From positions 17,615 through 81,614 of the forward strand of contig ONTS01000007.1 in assembly GCA_900320845.1 (NCBI GenBank): a stretch of DNA of 64,000 nt. The letters are read 5' to 3'. Under the pieces are notes generated by a model. That model worked only from the letters and a program-made list of their open reading frames with translations, did not search any database and was not told the DNA's origin. Origin of the DNA: an uncultured Prevotellaceae bacterium. GTDB lineage: Bacteria; Bacteroidota; Bacteroidia; Bacteroidales; Bacteroidaceae. Both the position numbers and the translations under genes were made by a program. Positions 1 to 9,849 of this stretch are shown here, piece after piece (within the stretch, counting starts at the first letter, position 1; each line of letters starts with the position of its first letter).

Positions 1-1
1 G

Positions 2-547
2 AACGAGCTGTCGGGCGACGTGAAGCGTGAGCTGAACAACTACATCCGCGGCCAGTCGCTCGTGGCATTGACCATGGGTGTGCTGTTCTGTATAGGCTTC
101 ACCATCATCGACTTCCCCATGGCAATAGGTCTGGGCATCCTGATTGGCATCATGGACCTGGTGCCCTACCTCCACACCCTGGCACTCATACCCACCGCCA
201 TCCTCGCCCTGATGAAGGCATCGGACACCGGACAGAACTTCTGGTTGGTGTTCGGAGCAGCGGTATTGGTATTCTGCGTCGTGCAAGTCATCATCGATAT
301 GTTTGTAACGCCGAAGATTATGGGCAAGGCTATGCGTCTCAACCCTGCCATCCTGCTTCTGTCGTTGTCGGTATGGGGCTCTCTGTTGGGTTTCATAGGC
401 CTTATCATCGCCCTGCCACTCACCACCATCCTCATGGCATATTGGCAACGCTACATCACCAAGGACACACGCCCCGAAACCACGGATACCATAGCTGTAA
501 CAACAGAAGACAATGCCACAAACACAGAGGAAAGGAAGGATGAATAA
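2..547 (+). CDS. AI-2E family transporter (UPF0118/PerM-like), C-terminal part
   Basis: This is the C-terminal ~180 residues of an AI-2E/PerM family membrane protein; the frame is open from base 2, so the start lies outside the window. Visible features are a hydrophobic helix rich in V/L/I after NNYIRGQ, the family-typical stretch around LMDLVPYLHT (read as IMDLVPYLHT here), a further transmembrane segment, the conserved PKIMGKAMRLNPAILLL-type region and a last membrane segment ending in ALPLTTILMAY. The family has been linked to export of small molecules or quorum signals, but the substrate of this member cannot be told from sequence. The tail after the last helix is polar and Thr/Glu-rich. 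It stops 82 bases before ftsK, which has its own promoter. Confidence 0.85.
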   Translation, partial: NELSGDVKRELNNYIRGQSLVALTMGVLFCIGFTIIDFPMAIGLGILIGIMDLVPYLHTLALIPTAILALMKASDTGQNFWLVFGAAVLVFCVVQVIIDMFVTPKIMGKAMRLNPAILLLSLSVWGSLLGFIGLIIALPLTTILMAYWQRYITKDTRPETTDTIAVTTEDNATNTEERKDE

Positions 548-584
548 AAAAGGCTGAAACCACTCCCATGTCCAGAGAAACACC

Positions 585-592
585 TATCTTTG
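585..592 (+). promoter_or_regulatory. Bacteroidetes-type -7 element upstream of ftsK
   Basis: TATCTTTG matches the TAnnTTTG consensus and lies 38 bases before the ftsK start codon. No convincing -33 TTTG was found at the expected distance. Confidence 0.5.
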
Positions 593-629
593 CAAGTTGT
601 TCTGAACATATAACCCATATTGAATCATA

Positions 630-3035
630 ATGGTAAAACGCAATAATAAGAAATCATCTAAGAAAAAGTCATCCAAGCCTTTTGCACAAGTGCTTGGCTT
701 CCGCCATACCGACAGCCTGCTGTCTGTGCTCGGCTTCATACTGTTACTCATCGCCCTGTACATCACTGTGGCGTTTATTTCCTATTTCAGTACCGGCGCT
801 GCCGACCAAAGCCTTGTCCGCCACCTGCAGGAAGGCGACATCAGCAACACACAACAGGCTTTCCGCAACATCTGCGGCAGCACAGGAGCCCTGCTCTCAC
901 ACTTCTGCATAGCACGCGGATTTGGCATCATTGCTTTCACCATTCCCTTCTTCATCGGTCTTTGTGGCGTGCAGCTCATCAACAGACAGGGCCGTCTGCC
1001 GTTGCTGAAGTGGTTTTGCGTTCTTGCCGTCGTCACGATATGGTGCAGTGTGGCTTTTGCCAAATTCCTTACTCCCCTACTCGGCGACCGTATCTTCAAC
1101 CCCGGTGGCGACCACGGACTCGCCATCAGTCAGCACATTGAAAACGTGATAGGCACTCCGGGACTCATTGTCCTGCTTGTCATCGTGGCTATCGTATTCC
1201 TGTCGCTGCTTGGGCTGGAGGTGGTGACCTTCATCAGCCATAAGCTCAACCCGATGCATTATCTGAAGAAAGTAAAGTTTGAGTATAAGACAGCCCCTGT
1301 CGTCGACACCGCCTACGATCCGAACGAGGGTGAGACCTACGACAATCCCGAAACGACCCATGTAGAATTCACCGGCGACCAGCCCGTCGTGCACCGTACC
1401 GAGAACACACAAGAGCCAGACAACAATAAGCGCGAGATAGGCATGGACATCATAGAGACAGGCGAGACTCAGCGTGCTACCAAGAAGACGCTCGCCGACA
1501 ACAAGTCGAACCTGAAGCCCATCAACCACCGCGAGCCATTCACTAATTACAAATATCCGTCGCTCGACCTGCTGAAGAGCTACGAGAACGACAGCCGACC
1601 TGTCATTGACCTGCAAGAACAGGAACGCAACAAGAACCGCATCATCGACGTGTTGCACAACTTCGGCGTCGAGATAACACAGATATCAGCCACCGTCGGC
1701 CCCACCATCACGCTCTACGAGATAACACCTGCACCAGGCATACGTATCAGTAAGATTAAAAACCTGGAAGACGACATAGCCATGAGCCTCTATGCCCTCG
1801 GCATACGCATCATAGCACCCATCCCCGGCAAAGGAACCATCGGTATCGAAGTGCCCAACGCCAAGCCTGCCGTAGTGTCCATGCGCAGCATACTGGACAG
1901 CAAGACATTCCAGGAGACGAAGATGGAACTGCCCATGGCACTGGGTAAGACCATCACCAACGAGATATTCATGGCCGACCTCACTAAGATTCCACATCTG
2001 CTCGTCGCCGGTGCCACCGGCCAGGGTAAGTCGGTAGGTATGAATGCCATCATCACCTCGCTGCTATATAAGAAACATCCCAATGAGCTGAAGTTTGTCC
2101 TCGTCGACCCGAAGAAGGTAGAGTTCAGCGTATACGCACCCATCACCAAGCCATTCATGGCGGCACTGACAGAGAACTGCGACGATGCCATCATCACCGA
2201 CACACAAAAGGTAGTGAAAACACTCAATGGCTTGTGCGCACTGATGGACGAACGCTACGACCTTCTGAAAGCAGCCGGAGCACGCAACATCAAGGAATAC
2301 AACGACAAATACCTCAACCACCGACTCAATCCGGAAGAAGGTCACGAATACATGCCCTACGTCGTAGTCATCATCGACGAGTTCGGCGACCTCATCCTTA
2401 CTGCCGGCAAGGAGATAGAAACCCCCATCACACGCATTGCGCAGCTGGCCCGTGCCGTTGGCATACACATGATTATCGCCACACAGCGCCCGTCGGCACG
2501 CGTCATCACAGGCGGCATCAAAGCAAACTTCCCCGGTCGCATAGCATTCAAGGTGGCACAGCGCATCGACTCGCAAATCATACTCGACCGCACAGGTGCC
2601 AACCAGCTGATAGGACGTGGCGATATGCTCTACTCCAAGGGCGATGAACCCATACGTGTGCAGTGTGCATTTGTCGATACTCCTGAAGTGGAGAGACTTA
2701 CAGAATTCATTTCAAATCAGGCAGGTCCTACCGCACCGCTGGAGTTGCCCGAACCTGTCATGGAAGAGAGTGCCATTGCACTGGGCAACAGCGACATGGA
2801 CGGCGTCGATCCTCTCTTCGAAGAGGTAGCACGTGTTGTCATCAGCGAAGACTCAGGCTCCACCTCCATGATACAGCGTAAGTTCAGCATCGGCTTCAAC
2901 CGTGCCGGACGCATCATGGAAGAACTGCAGCAGGCAGGCATCGTAGGCCCCCCGCGCGGAGCCAAGCCCAGAGAGGTACTCATAAAGGACGAAGCAAGTC
3001 TGGAGATAATTGTCAATCAGATAAAAAGAAAATAA
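630..3035 (+). CDS. ftsK: DNA translocase FtsK/SpoIIIE
   Basis: Septal DNA pump that moves chromosome ends during division. The 801-residue protein starts with a Lys/Ser-rich cytoplasmic tip, then hydrophobic membrane segments within about residues 25-200, and an acidic linker of about 110 residues. The RecA-like motor follows, with a Walker A (GATGQGKS, about residues 461-468) and a Walker B ending in IIDEFGD (about 578-585). TQRPSARVITGGIK is the usual FtsK motif after Walker B. The C-terminal gamma winged helix (from about SMIQRKFSIGFNRAGRI) would read the orienting sequence. The linker is short compared with proteobacterial FtsK but normal for Bacteroidetes. The lolA-like gene begins 21 bases downstream, so they are probably co-transcribed. 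Confidence 0.97.
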   Translation: MVKRNNKKSSKKKSSKPFAQVLGFRHTDSLLSVLGFILLLIALYITVAFISYFSTGAADQSLVRHLQEGDISNTQQAFRNICGSTGALLSHFCIARGFGIIAFTIPFFIGLCGVQLINRQGRLPLLKWFCVLAVVTIWCSVAFAKFLTPLLGDRIFNPGGDHGLAISQHIENVIGTPGLIVLLVIVAIVFLSLLGLEVVTFISHKLNPMHYLKKVKFEYKTAPVVDTAYDPNEGETYDNPETTHVEFTGDQPVVHRTENTQEPDNNKREIGMDIIETGETQRATKKTLADNKSNLKPINHREPFTNYKYPSLDLLKSYENDSRPVIDLQEQERNKNRIIDVLHNFGVEITQISATVGPTITLYEITPAPGIRISKIKNLEDDIAMSLYALGIRIIAPIPGKGTIGIEVPNAKPAVVSMRSILDSKTFQETKMELPMALGKTITNEIFMADLTKIPHLLVAGATGQGKSVGMNAIITSLLYKKHPNELKFVLVDPKKVEFSVYAPITKPFMAALTENCDDAIITDTQKVVKTLNGLCALMDERYDLLKAAGARNIKEYNDKYLNHRLNPEEGHEYMPYVVVIIDEFGDLILTAGKEIETPITRIAQLARAVGIHMIIATQRPSARVITGGIKANFPGRIAFKVAQRIDSQIILDRTGANQLIGRGDMLYSKGDEPIRVQCAFVDTPEVERLTEFISNQAGPTAPLELPEPVMEESAIALGNSDMDGVDPLFEEVARVVISEDSGSTSMIQRKFSIGFNRAGRIMEELQQAGIVGPPRGAKPREVLIKDEASLEIIVNQIKRK

Positions 3036-3056
3036 CAATCTACACCCCACACCATC

Positions 3057-3662
3057 ATGAGACGCTTCTCATTCATTCTTCTCACGGGTTTCCTGTTCCT
3101 TGCCTCCTCGGCACAGGCAGCACTGACCCCACGACAGCTGCTTGACAAGGCAGCATCGGTAGTAGGACGCAAAGGCGGAGCCACTGCACAGTTCACCATC
3201 ACAGCTGACAAACACACCATGAGCGGTACCATTGCCATCAAAGGCAGTAAGTTCTACGCTCAGACGCAGCAGACCACAACATGGTACGACGGCAAGACAC
3301 AGTGGACCTACGTGGCAGACACCGACGAAGTAAATATCAGTCAGCCCACGAAGGCACAGCAGACACAACTCAATCCCTACACCTTTCTCTCGCTGTATAA
3401 GAAAGGTTACGCCCTCTCAGCGCGCAAGGTGAAGGGCATGCACGAGGTGCGTCTCGTGGCTCAGAACGCCAAGCAGCCCATACAGGAGGCATTCATCACA
3501 CTGAATCCCACCACATACCAGCCTACCATGGTACGCATGAAGCAGCAAGGCCGATGGCTCACCATCACCATACGCAACTTCCGCGCGGTCAACCAGTCCG
3601 ATGCCACCTTCGTCTTTCCCAGTAAGCGTTACCCCACAGCAGAGATTATCGACTTGAGATAA
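3057..3662 (+). CDS. lolA: LolA-like outer-membrane lipoprotein carrier
   Basis: Periplasmic carrier of 201 residues that would ferry lipoproteins from the inner to the outer membrane. Residues 1-21 are a signal peptide with cleavage expected after SSAQA. The mature part has the LolA-like open-barrel pattern: TAQFTITAD, a strand with TTWYDGKTQWTYV, then DEVNISQPT and NPYTFLSLYKKGY. In Bacteroidetes this LolA-like protein commonly lies next to ftsK, as here, 21 bases behind it. Sequence identity to enterobacterial LolA is expected to be low, so the assignment rests on fold-type motifs, size and context. Confidence 0.85.
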   Translation: MRRFSFILLTGFLFLASSAQAALTPRQLLDKAASVVGRKGGATAQFTITADKHTMSGTIAIKGSKFYAQTQQTTTWYDGKTQWTYVADTDEVNISQPTKAQQTQLNPYTFLSLYKKGYALSARKVKGMHEVRLVAQNAKQPIQEAFITLNPTTYQPTMVRMKQQGRWLTITIRNFRAVNQSDATFVFPSKRYPTAEIIDLR

Positions 3663-3704
3663 TCTCTTTCTGCTATAATATTCTTATGTAGACAACCCTC
3701 CCAA

Positions 3705-5216
3705 ATGACATTTCTTGAGATATTCCGCCTTCTCCGGCACCACCGCAAGCTCTATGAGCGCCGCCATCCCATGTGGGAGCAGAATCGTACAGTCAAGGCG
3801 GTAGTGTGGATAGTAGTCGCTATGGTGATGATTTATCTCATCTTCATCGGCATCTCCTTGGCACTCGCAGCCAACAACATCGACGACGTGACAGCACCCG
3901 AGCTGATGTTCGGCATCATGCCCTTCCTGCTCACCCTCGACTTCCTGTTGCGTTTCACCGCACAACAGACTCCCACACAGATGGTGAAGCCCTACGTGCT
4001 GTTACCCCTGCCACGCAAGACATGTACCGACACCTTTATTCTCAATTCCCTGCTCAGCACCGGCAACCTGATATGGATGGCTATGTTCGTCCCCTATGCC
4101 TTGGTGTCAGTGGTGTTCAGCTATGGTGTAAGCACTACCCTGCTCTTTCTGCTGGCATGCTATATATGCCTGCTGCTCAATAGTCAGTGGTACCTGCTCG
4201 TACGCACCCTCATCAACATCACCATGTGGTGGTGGCTGCTGCCTATCGCTGTCTATGCAGCACTCTATTCACCATTATTTATCATGAAGGCAGATAAAGG
4301 TATACTGGCATTCATCGACTTCTTTGCATCCTGTGGCGACCGTCTCAGCAACGGCAACGTGCTGGCATGGGCGGTCTTGTTGCTCATGATAACCGCAGCA
4401 GTGCTCATCAACAGAGAAGTGCAATACCGCTGCATTCAGAATGAGCTGAACCACAAAGAGCAGACACGTCTGCACAGCATCAGCCGCATGTCATACTTCA
4501 ACCGCTACGGTACCACGGGCGAGTTCCTCAAGCTCGAAGCCAAAAGCATCATGCGTAACAAGAATGTGAAAAAGACATTCATCTTCGCCAACGCCCTCGT
4601 ACTCTTTATCAGCCTGCTCGTAGCCCTGAGCGATATCTATGACACACCGTTCATGAATGAGTTCTGGTGTGTGTACAACTTTGCCATCTACGGCTCGATG
4701 TTGCTCACCAAAACGATGTGCTATGAGGGCAACTACATTGAGTGTCTGATGACACACCGCAATACCATCCCCTCATTGTTCTCAGCCAAATACCTGTTCT
4801 GCACGGCGATGCTCCTCGTTCCATTCGTGCTGACGCTCCCCACCGTCATCGCTGGCAAATGGACATTGCTGCAGGTGGCTTCGGTCATGGTCTTTGCAGG
4901 CGGCATCATCAACAGCGGACTGCTCCATCTCTCCATATACAACAAACAGACCATGCCTCTTAACACACGTTTCCTAGGCAAAGGGTCGATGGAGAGCAAC
5001 TGGATGCAGGTCATTGCGCAGATGCTCATCATGTTTGTACCTGTCATCTTTATCTTCGTATGCCGCTTGTTCTTCACCGACACCGTCACCTACATAGTGC
5101 TGATGGCCATCGGTCTGCCAGGACTTGTCACACACCGCTGGTGGATACGCCGTCTGAGCGATACCTACATGCACCGACGTCACGACAATGTAGCATCGCT
5201 CATAGCCACACGATAA
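3705..5216 (+). CDS. DUF5687 family multi-span membrane protein
   Basis: A 503-residue integral membrane protein with roughly ten to twelve hydrophobic segments, opening with the MTFLEIFRLLRHHRK type of N-terminus seen in the Bacteroidetes family DUF5687. Family members are often encoded beside an ABC-type ATPase and are thought to be permease subunits of an exporter. Here the neighbours are the lolA-like gene upstream and fumarase downstream, with no ATPase gene in this window. A cytoplasmic loop around residues 235-285 (NREVQYRCIQNELNHKE) is the longest polar part. The function is otherwise unknown. Confidence 0.75.
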   Translation: MTFLEIFRLLRHHRKLYERRHPMWEQNRTVKAVVWIVVAMVMIYLIFIGISLALAANNIDDVTAPELMFGIMPFLLTLDFLLRFTAQQTPTQMVKPYVLLPLPRKTCTDTFILNSLLSTGNLIWMAMFVPYALVSVVFSYGVSTTLLFLLACYICLLLNSQWYLLVRTLINITMWWWLLPIAVYAALYSPLFIMKADKGILAFIDFFASCGDRLSNGNVLAWAVLLLMITAAVLINREVQYRCIQNELNHKEQTRLHSISRMSYFNRYGTTGEFLKLEAKSIMRNKNVKKTFIFANALVLFISLLVALSDIYDTPFMNEFWCVYNFAIYGSMLLTKTMCYEGNYIECLMTHRNTIPSLFSAKYLFCTAMLLVPFVLTLPTVIAGKWTLLQVASVMVFAGGIINSGLLHLSIYNKQTMPLNTRFLGKGSMESNWMQVIAQMLIMFVPVIFIFVCRLFFTDTVTYIVLMAIGLPGLVTHRWWIRRLSDTYMHRRHDNVASLIATR

Positions 5217-5338
5217 GGCTAAAAAGCTGAACACAAAAGCACACACAAAGAATATATAACAACCCTACAGGCACTATAAAAAGCATATACTCAGACAATA
5301 GTACATAGTAAACATTCCAATAGTAAATCAAAGACATT

Positions 5339-6982
5339 ATGGCAACAACTCCCGAATTTCGTTATGCCCCCATGTTTCAGCTGGGCGCCGACACCACCGA
5401 ATACTACTGTCTCGGTAAGGAAGGCATCAGCACCACCACTTTCCAAGGCAAAGAGATACTCGTAGTGTCTCCCGAAGCCATCACCCGCCTCGTCGAGGCA
5501 GCCTTCCACGATGTTTCGTTCTTCCTGCGTCGCAGTCACAACGAGCAAGTGGCAAGCATCCTCCACGACCCCGAAGCCAGCGACAACGACAAATACGTAG
5601 CCCTGACCATGCTTCGCAACGCTGAAGTGTCCGCCAAGGGACAGCTCCCCCTCTGTCAAGACACCGGCACAGCCATCATACACGCCGAAAAAGGACAGCG
5701 CGTGTGGACCGATGCCTGCGACGAGGAGGCCATCTCGCGCGGAGTGTACAACGTCTACACCACAGACAACCTGCGCTACTCACAGAATGCGCCACTCAAC
5801 ATGTACGATGAGGTGAACACCAAGTGCAATCTGCCCGCACAGATAGACATCGAAGCTACCGAAGGCGGCGAATACCACTTCCTGTGCGTCACCAAAGGCG
5901 GCGGCAGCGCCAACAAGTCATACCTCTATCAAGAGACCAAGGCACGCATACAGAACGCCGACACCCTCGTACCCTTCCTCGTAGAAAAGATGAAGACCCT
6001 CGGCACCGCAGCCTGCCCACCCTATCACATCGCCTTCGTCATCGGCGGCACCAGCGCAGAGCGCAACCTGCTCACCGTGAAACTGGCATCCACACACTAC
6101 TACGACACCTTGCCCACCACAGGCGACGAAACAGGACGCGCCTTCCGCGACACCGAGCTCGAAGCCATCCTGCTGCGCGAGGCTCATAACATCGGACTCG
6201 GTGCACAGTTCGGCGGAAAATATCTCGCCCACGACATCCGCGTCATCCGCCTGCCGCGCCATGGTGCATCATGCCCCATCGGCCTCGGCGTGAGCTGCTC
6301 GGCAGACCGCAACATCAAGGCCAAAATCAACAAAGACGGACTGTGGATAGAGAAGATGGACGACAACCCCTCTTCCCTCATTCCTGAAGAGCTGCGCCAG
6401 GCAGGCGAAGGCGACGCCGTACGCATCGACCTCAACCAGCCCATGAAGGACATCTGCGCCACCCTGAGCCAGTATCCCGTGGCAACACGCCTCTCACTCA
6501 ATGGTACCATCATCGTGGCGCGCGACATCGCTCACGCCAAACTCAAGGCTCGTCTCGACGCTGGTGAGGAACTGCCCGACTATTTCAAGCGCTATCCAGT
6601 TTACTACGCCGGTCCTGCCAAGACACCGGAAGGACTGCCTTGCGGCTCCATGGGTCCCACCACAGCACAGCGCATGGACCCCTACGTCGATGAGTTCCAG
6701 GCACACGGAGGCTCCATGGTGATGATAGCCAAGGGCAACCGCACACAACAGGTGACCGACGCATGTCACAAATACGGCGGCTTCTACCTCGGAAGCATCG
6801 GCGGACCGGCTGCCGTACTCGCACAGGAAAACATCAAGAGCATCGAGTGTGTGGAATACCCTGAACTCGGAATGGAAGCCATCTGGAAAATTACCGTAGA
6901 AAACTTCCCCGCATTCATTCTCGTCGACGACAAGGGCAACGACTTCTTCAAACAACTCAAGCCCCTCTACTGCAAAGCATAA
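5339..6982 (+). CDS. fumA: class I fumarate hydratase (4Fe-4S)
   Basis: Converts fumarate and L-malate into each other with an oxygen-sensitive iron-sulfur cluster. The 547 residues match the usual length of fumarase A/B. The N-terminal alpha half includes [12 protein letters not shown] (Cys106, expected cluster ligand) and [11 protein letters not shown]. The [18 protein letters not shown] stretch carries a further ligand cysteine. The C-terminal beta half has [15 protein letters not shown] and [13 protein letters not shown]. In anaerobic Bacteroidales this enzyme serves the reductive branch that makes succinate. It has a 122-base leader region upstream and a strong terminator directly downstream, so it appears to be transcribed alone. 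Confidence 0.96.
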   Translation: MATTPEFRYAPMFQLGADTTEYYCLGKEGISTTTFQGKEILVVSPEAITRLVEAAFHDVSFFLRRSHNEQVASILHDPEASDNDKYVALTMLRNAEVSAKGQLPLCQDTGTAIIHAEKGQRVWTDACDEEAISRGVYNVYTTDNLRYSQNAPLNMYDEVNTKCNLPAQIDIEATEGGEYHFLCVTKGGGSANKSYLYQETKARIQNADTLVPFLVEKMKTLGTAACPPYHIAFVIGGTSAERNLLTVKLASTHYYDTLPTTGDETGRAFRDTELEAILLREAHNIGLGAQFGGKYLAHDIRVIRLPRHGASCPIGLGVSCSADRNIKAKINKDGLWIEKMDDNPSSLIPEELRQAGEGDAVRIDLNQPMKDICATLSQYPVATRLSLNGTIIVARDIAHAKLKARLDAGEELPDYFKRYPVYYAGPAKTPEGLPCGSMGPTTAQRMDPYVDEFQAHGGSMVMIAKGNRTQQVTDACHKYGGFYLGSIGGPAAVLAQENIKSIECVEYPELGMEAIWKITVENFPAFILVDDKGNDFFKQLKPLYCKA

Positions 6983-6995
6983 GCAACAACAGACC

Positions 6996-7034
6996 ATGTC
7001 CGGCAAGGCACAGCGCCCTGCCGGACATTCTTTT
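6996..7034 (+). terminator. intrinsic terminator of fumarase gene
   Basis: A perfect 10-base stem, ATGTCCGGCA (6996-7005) pairing with TGCCGGACAT (7019-7028), can be lengthened by GG/CC inside the loop. It is followed by TTCTTTTTT. Confidence 0.85.
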
Positions 7035-7101
7035 TTAAGCCTCAACGGAAGGCAACCTGCAAAAAAAAGGCATCAGTGCAGACGAACAGCAGAAAAATGC
7101 G

Positions 7102-7109
7102 TAACTTTG
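7102..7109 (+). promoter_or_regulatory. -7 element (TAACTTTG)
   Basis: TAACTTTG fits TAnnTTTG and lies 63 bases upstream of the secreted-protein gene at 7173. The -33 region is not recognisable. Confidence 0.4.
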
Positions 7110-7172
7110 CTATGCTATCATCGCTACACACGATGACCGAAAAAGACTGTAACAAACTAATACCACATCATT

Positions 7173-7850
7173 ATGAAAGCAAAAGTATTATCTCTCCTCC
7201 TCGCAGCACTGCTCACAGGCTCCCTCAGCGTACAGGCACAAGAGTCGCAATACACGTTTCCCAACCACCATGTCAGCTTCGTTCAGATAGAAAAAGAATG
7301 GGGCAAACACCATGTCTACACCGCCGGCAATCAAGACACACCCAACATCAAGGCGTACTTCCTCGGATTCTCCTACTACTACCCCAACGACATCCTGCAA
7401 AGCATGGTCGACGTAATGGTTGGTTTGGGGGACGAAACCTACAGTAAAAATTACTTCGGCGACACCTATGTATGCGACATGCAGAATGGCTACATCGGTG
7501 CCACAGCCATGACAGAGCTCTCCATTGGCGTGCAGATGCGCTACTGGCGTTGCAATGACGGCAGCATACTCATCGGCATAGCAGTGGAAGGTGACGAATA
7601 TACCGATGGCGACTGCGAAGACCGCTCCACAGTGAACATCAACGCCATGCAGTTCTTCCGCACAAAGACAGACATCGCACTCTGGACACCTTACTCCATG
7701 AAAGAGATATGTGGCAAAAACTATAAACTCGCTGACTACAACATCCGACTTCCACGCCAAGGCAAGGACATCATCCTTACCAACGAGTCGAAGCCCTCTG
7801 CCAACGTCGTGCTGAAGTGGAACGGCAACGGCTTCACACCAAGCAAATAG
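7173..7850 (+). CDS. secreted protein of unknown function
   Basis: Not recognised. The 225-residue product begins with a clear signal peptide (MKAKVLSLLLAALLTGSLSVQAQ), so it is exported to the periplasm or beyond. The mature part is mixed and aromatic-rich, with YFLGFSYYYPNDI, GLGDETYSKNYFGDTYVCDMQ and LSIGVQMRYWRCNDGS. The pattern suggests a compact beta-rich domain. Two cysteines (in VCDMQ and WRCNDG) could pair. It has its own -7 element upstream and is followed by a 175-base gap with the promoter of the tRNA-Ser/tRNA-Glu unit, so it is probably monocistronic. Confidence 0.75.
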   Translation: MKAKVLSLLLAALLTGSLSVQAQESQYTFPNHHVSFVQIEKEWGKHHVYTAGNQDTPNIKAYFLGFSYYYPNDILQSMVDVMVGLGDETYSKNYFGDTYVCDMQNGYIGATAMTELSIGVQMRYWRCNDGSILIGIAVEGDEYTDGDCEDRSTVNINAMQFFRTKTDIALWTPYSMKEICGKNYKLADYNIRLPRQGKDIILTNESKPSANVVLKWNGNGFTPSK

Positions 7851-7948
7851 CCACTCCGAGGCACCAGGCCATAGTCCCGCAGAGAACACTGACGAAAGTT
7901 CGGCACAAGGCTTACGCAGTGCTCTGACGAAAAAAACATGGTAAAGTA

Positions 7949-7979
7949 TTTGGCAATACCAAAAATAGCCTTACCTTTG
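7949..7979 (+). promoter_or_regulatory. promoter of the tRNA-Ser/tRNA-Glu unit
   Basis: TTTG (7949-7952), a 19-base spacer and TACCTTTG (7972-7979) form a full match to the Bacteroidetes -33/-7 promoter. It lies about 47 bases before tRNA-Ser. Confidence 0.75.
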
Positions 7980-8025
7980 CCGAGCAATTGAAGGCGCTTC
8001 GGTCATGCCGGACAGCCATGTGAAT

Positions 8026-8115
8026 GGAAGTTTGGGTGAGTGGCTGAAACCAGCAGTTTGCTAAACTGCCGTACGGGTTCCCGTACCGGGGGTTCGAATC
8101 CCCCAGCTTCCGCCA
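8026..8115 (+). tRNA. tRNA-Ser (anticodon GCT)
   Basis: The 90-base gene has a 7-base acceptor stem (GGAAGTT with AGCTTCC), an anticodon loop centred on GCT (TTTGCTAAA), the long variable arm expected of tRNA-Ser (GTACGGGTTCCCGTAC), a T-loop GGGGGTTCGAATCCCCC, and an encoded 3' CCA. It reads AGC/AGU codons and is followed 22 bases later by tRNA-Glu. Confidence 0.95.
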
Positions 8116-8137
8116 CCGTGAGCCTCCAATTCAAACT

Positions 8138-8209
8138 GGTCGATTCATCTAATGGTTAGGATACAAGATTCTCAATCTTGGCATAGGGGTTCGATTCCCC
8201 TATCGACTA
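8138..8209 (+). tRNA. tRNA-Glu (anticodon CTC)
   Basis: The 72-base cloverleaf has an acceptor GGTCGAT/ATCGACT with one G-U pair, anticodon stem CAAGA/TCTTG around TTCTCAA (anticodon CTC) and T-arm AGGGGTTCGATTCCCCT. CCA is not encoded. It would read GAG codons. It lies in one transcript with tRNA-Ser and ends just before a strong terminator. Confidence 0.93.
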
Positions 8210-8222
8210 CGCTGGAAAAACT

Positions 8223-8269
8223 TAAGATAGTGATACACAAACATTTAAGTGTATCACTATCTTATTTTT
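8223..8269 (+). terminator. intrinsic terminator of the tRNA unit
   Basis: A perfect 16-base stem (8223-8238 with 8249-8264) and 10-base loop are followed by TTTTT (8265-8269). Confidence 0.9.
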
Positions 8270-8346
8270 CACCGACTTTTTCCACAAAGTCCCCGCTTTT
8301 GTTTTACAAACTTACCTTGATATGCTTACATTCCCGAAATGATTAG

Positions 8347-8354
8347 TATATTTG
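8347..8354 (+). promoter_or_regulatory. -7 element of the M18 aminopeptidase gene
   Basis: TATATTTG matches TAnnTTTG 35 bases upstream of the start codon. The -33 box is not clear. Confidence 0.5.
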
Positions 8355-8389
8355 CACTTGCAACATAATCATTTCAAATACCAATCATT

Positions 8390-9685
8390 ATGACCAAACG
8401 ACTTTTGAAATTTCTTGACGCTTCTCCCGTCAACTTCCTTGCCGTGCGCAACATTGCTGAGGAGTTGGAGAAGGCCGGTTTCCGCCGTTTAGACCCCACT
8501 GCCCCACTGGGTAAGGTGACGGCTGGCGATAAACTGTATGTGACGAAGAACGACTCGTCAATCTACGCTTTCCACATCGGCACCAAGTCGCTGTCTAAGG
8601 AAGGCTTCCGCATGATATGCGCCCACTGCGACTCGCCCACATTCCGCGTGAAACCCAAAGCTGAGATGCTGTGCGAAGGCGGTATGGTGAAACTGAATAC
8701 CGAGGTGTATGGCGGTCCCATCATGTCGACATGGTTCGATCGTCCGCTTACATTGGCTGGCCGCGTGCTGGTTAAGGGTGCCGACGCCCTGCATCCGGAG
8801 ACACTGCTGTTGCATATCAAGCGCCCGCTGCTGCAGATAAGCAACCTCGCCATACACTTCAACCGCCAGGTGAACGACGGAGTGAAACTGTCGAAGCAGA
8901 AAGATATGCTGCCCATACTCGGCATCATCAACGACGAGCTGGAGAAGGATAACCTGCTGCTCAACATCATCGTCAACGAGCTGAAGAAGCAGCGCCGCCT
9001 GAAGGTTGCCGACATCCTCGACTTCGACCTATACCTTGCCGACACCACACCAGCATGCACCTTCGGCCTGCACGATGAGTTCATCTCGTCGGGTCGTCTG
9101 GACGACCTGTCAATGTGTTTTGCCGGATTGGAAGCCATGCTCGCCTCCAGCAAGAAGGGAGCCACGAAGGTACTCGCCATCTTTGACAACGAGGAGACCG
9201 GCTCGCAGACCAAGCAGGGTGCAGGCAGCCCCTTCCTCGCCTCCATATTGCAGCGTATCGCCCTGGCTCAGGACGGCACCCCCGAAGCCTTCAGTCAGGC
9301 AGTGGAGAATGCCTTCATGATTAGTGCCGACAACGCACACGGCTGGCATCCTAACTATGGTGAAAAGTATGACCCGACAAACCATCCTATGCTGGGTGGC
9401 GGTCCTGTCATCAAGATTAATGCTGCACAGAAATATGCCAGCGACGCCTTCTCAGCCAGCGTCTTTGCCGAGCTGTGCCGTGAGGCAGGTGTTCCGTGTC
9501 AGCGTTTCGTCAACCACAGTGACGTGGCAGGCGGCAGCACACTGGGCAACATCCTGGCATCGTCACTGCCTGTGAAGGGTGTCGACATGGGTAACGCCAT
9601 TCTCGCCATGCACAGCATACGCGAGACAGGAAGCGTCGCCGACCATCACTACTGTGTAAAGGTGTTCAGTCATTTCTTTGAATAA
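8390..9685 (+). CDS. apeB: M18 family aspartyl/leucyl-type aminopeptidase
   Basis: Zinc-dependent cytoplasmic aminopeptidase of 431 residues, normal for family M18. Metal and catalytic motifs are visible in order: the early HCDSPTFRVKP (metal His and Asp), FDNEETGSQTKQGAGSPFL (catalytic Glu and metal Glu), ISADNAHGWHPNY (metal Asp), and NHSDVAGGSTLG near the C-terminus with the last metal His. It lacks a signal peptide. It has its own promoter element and a terminator-like hairpin downstream, so it is a single-gene unit. The exact substrate preference (acidic or neutral N-termini) cannot be read from sequence. Confidence 0.93.
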   Translation: MTKRLLKFLDASPVNFLAVRNIAEELEKAGFRRLDPTAPLGKVTAGDKLYVTKNDSSIYAFHIGTKSLSKEGFRMICAHCDSPTFRVKPKAEMLCEGGMVKLNTEVYGGPIMSTWFDRPLTLAGRVLVKGADALHPETLLLHIKRPLLQISNLAIHFNRQVNDGVKLSKQKDMLPILGIINDELEKDNLLLNIIVNELKKQRRLKVADILDFDLYLADTTPACTFGLHDEFISSGRLDDLSMCFAGLEAMLASSKKGATKVLAIFDNEETGSQTKQGAGSPFLASILQRIALAQDGTPEAFSQAVENAFMISADNAHGWHPNYGEKYDPTNHPMLGGGPVIKINAAQKYASDAFSASVFAELCREAGVPCQRFVNHSDVAGGSTLGNILASSLPVKGVDMGNAILAMHSIRETGSVADHHYCVKVFSHFFE

Positions 9686-9721
9686 AACGGAACACACCTT
9701 ATATAATGTATATATTACAGC

Positions 9722-9753
9722 TTCCCCCTTTCATCCTTACGGACGAAGGGGAA
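9722..9753 (+). terminator. probable terminator of the aminopeptidase gene
   Basis: A TTCCCCCTT...AAGGGGAA inverted repeat with one bulged C and an inner TCC/GGA pairing is followed by AATTGTTTT. Confidence 0.5.
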
Positions 9754-9849
9754 AATTGTTTTATACAAATAGGACTAACAAGCTATTCCACGATAACAGC
9801 CTGAGGGAAGTTAGGGGTAATGTGTACTGCCTGTTGATAACAAACACAC

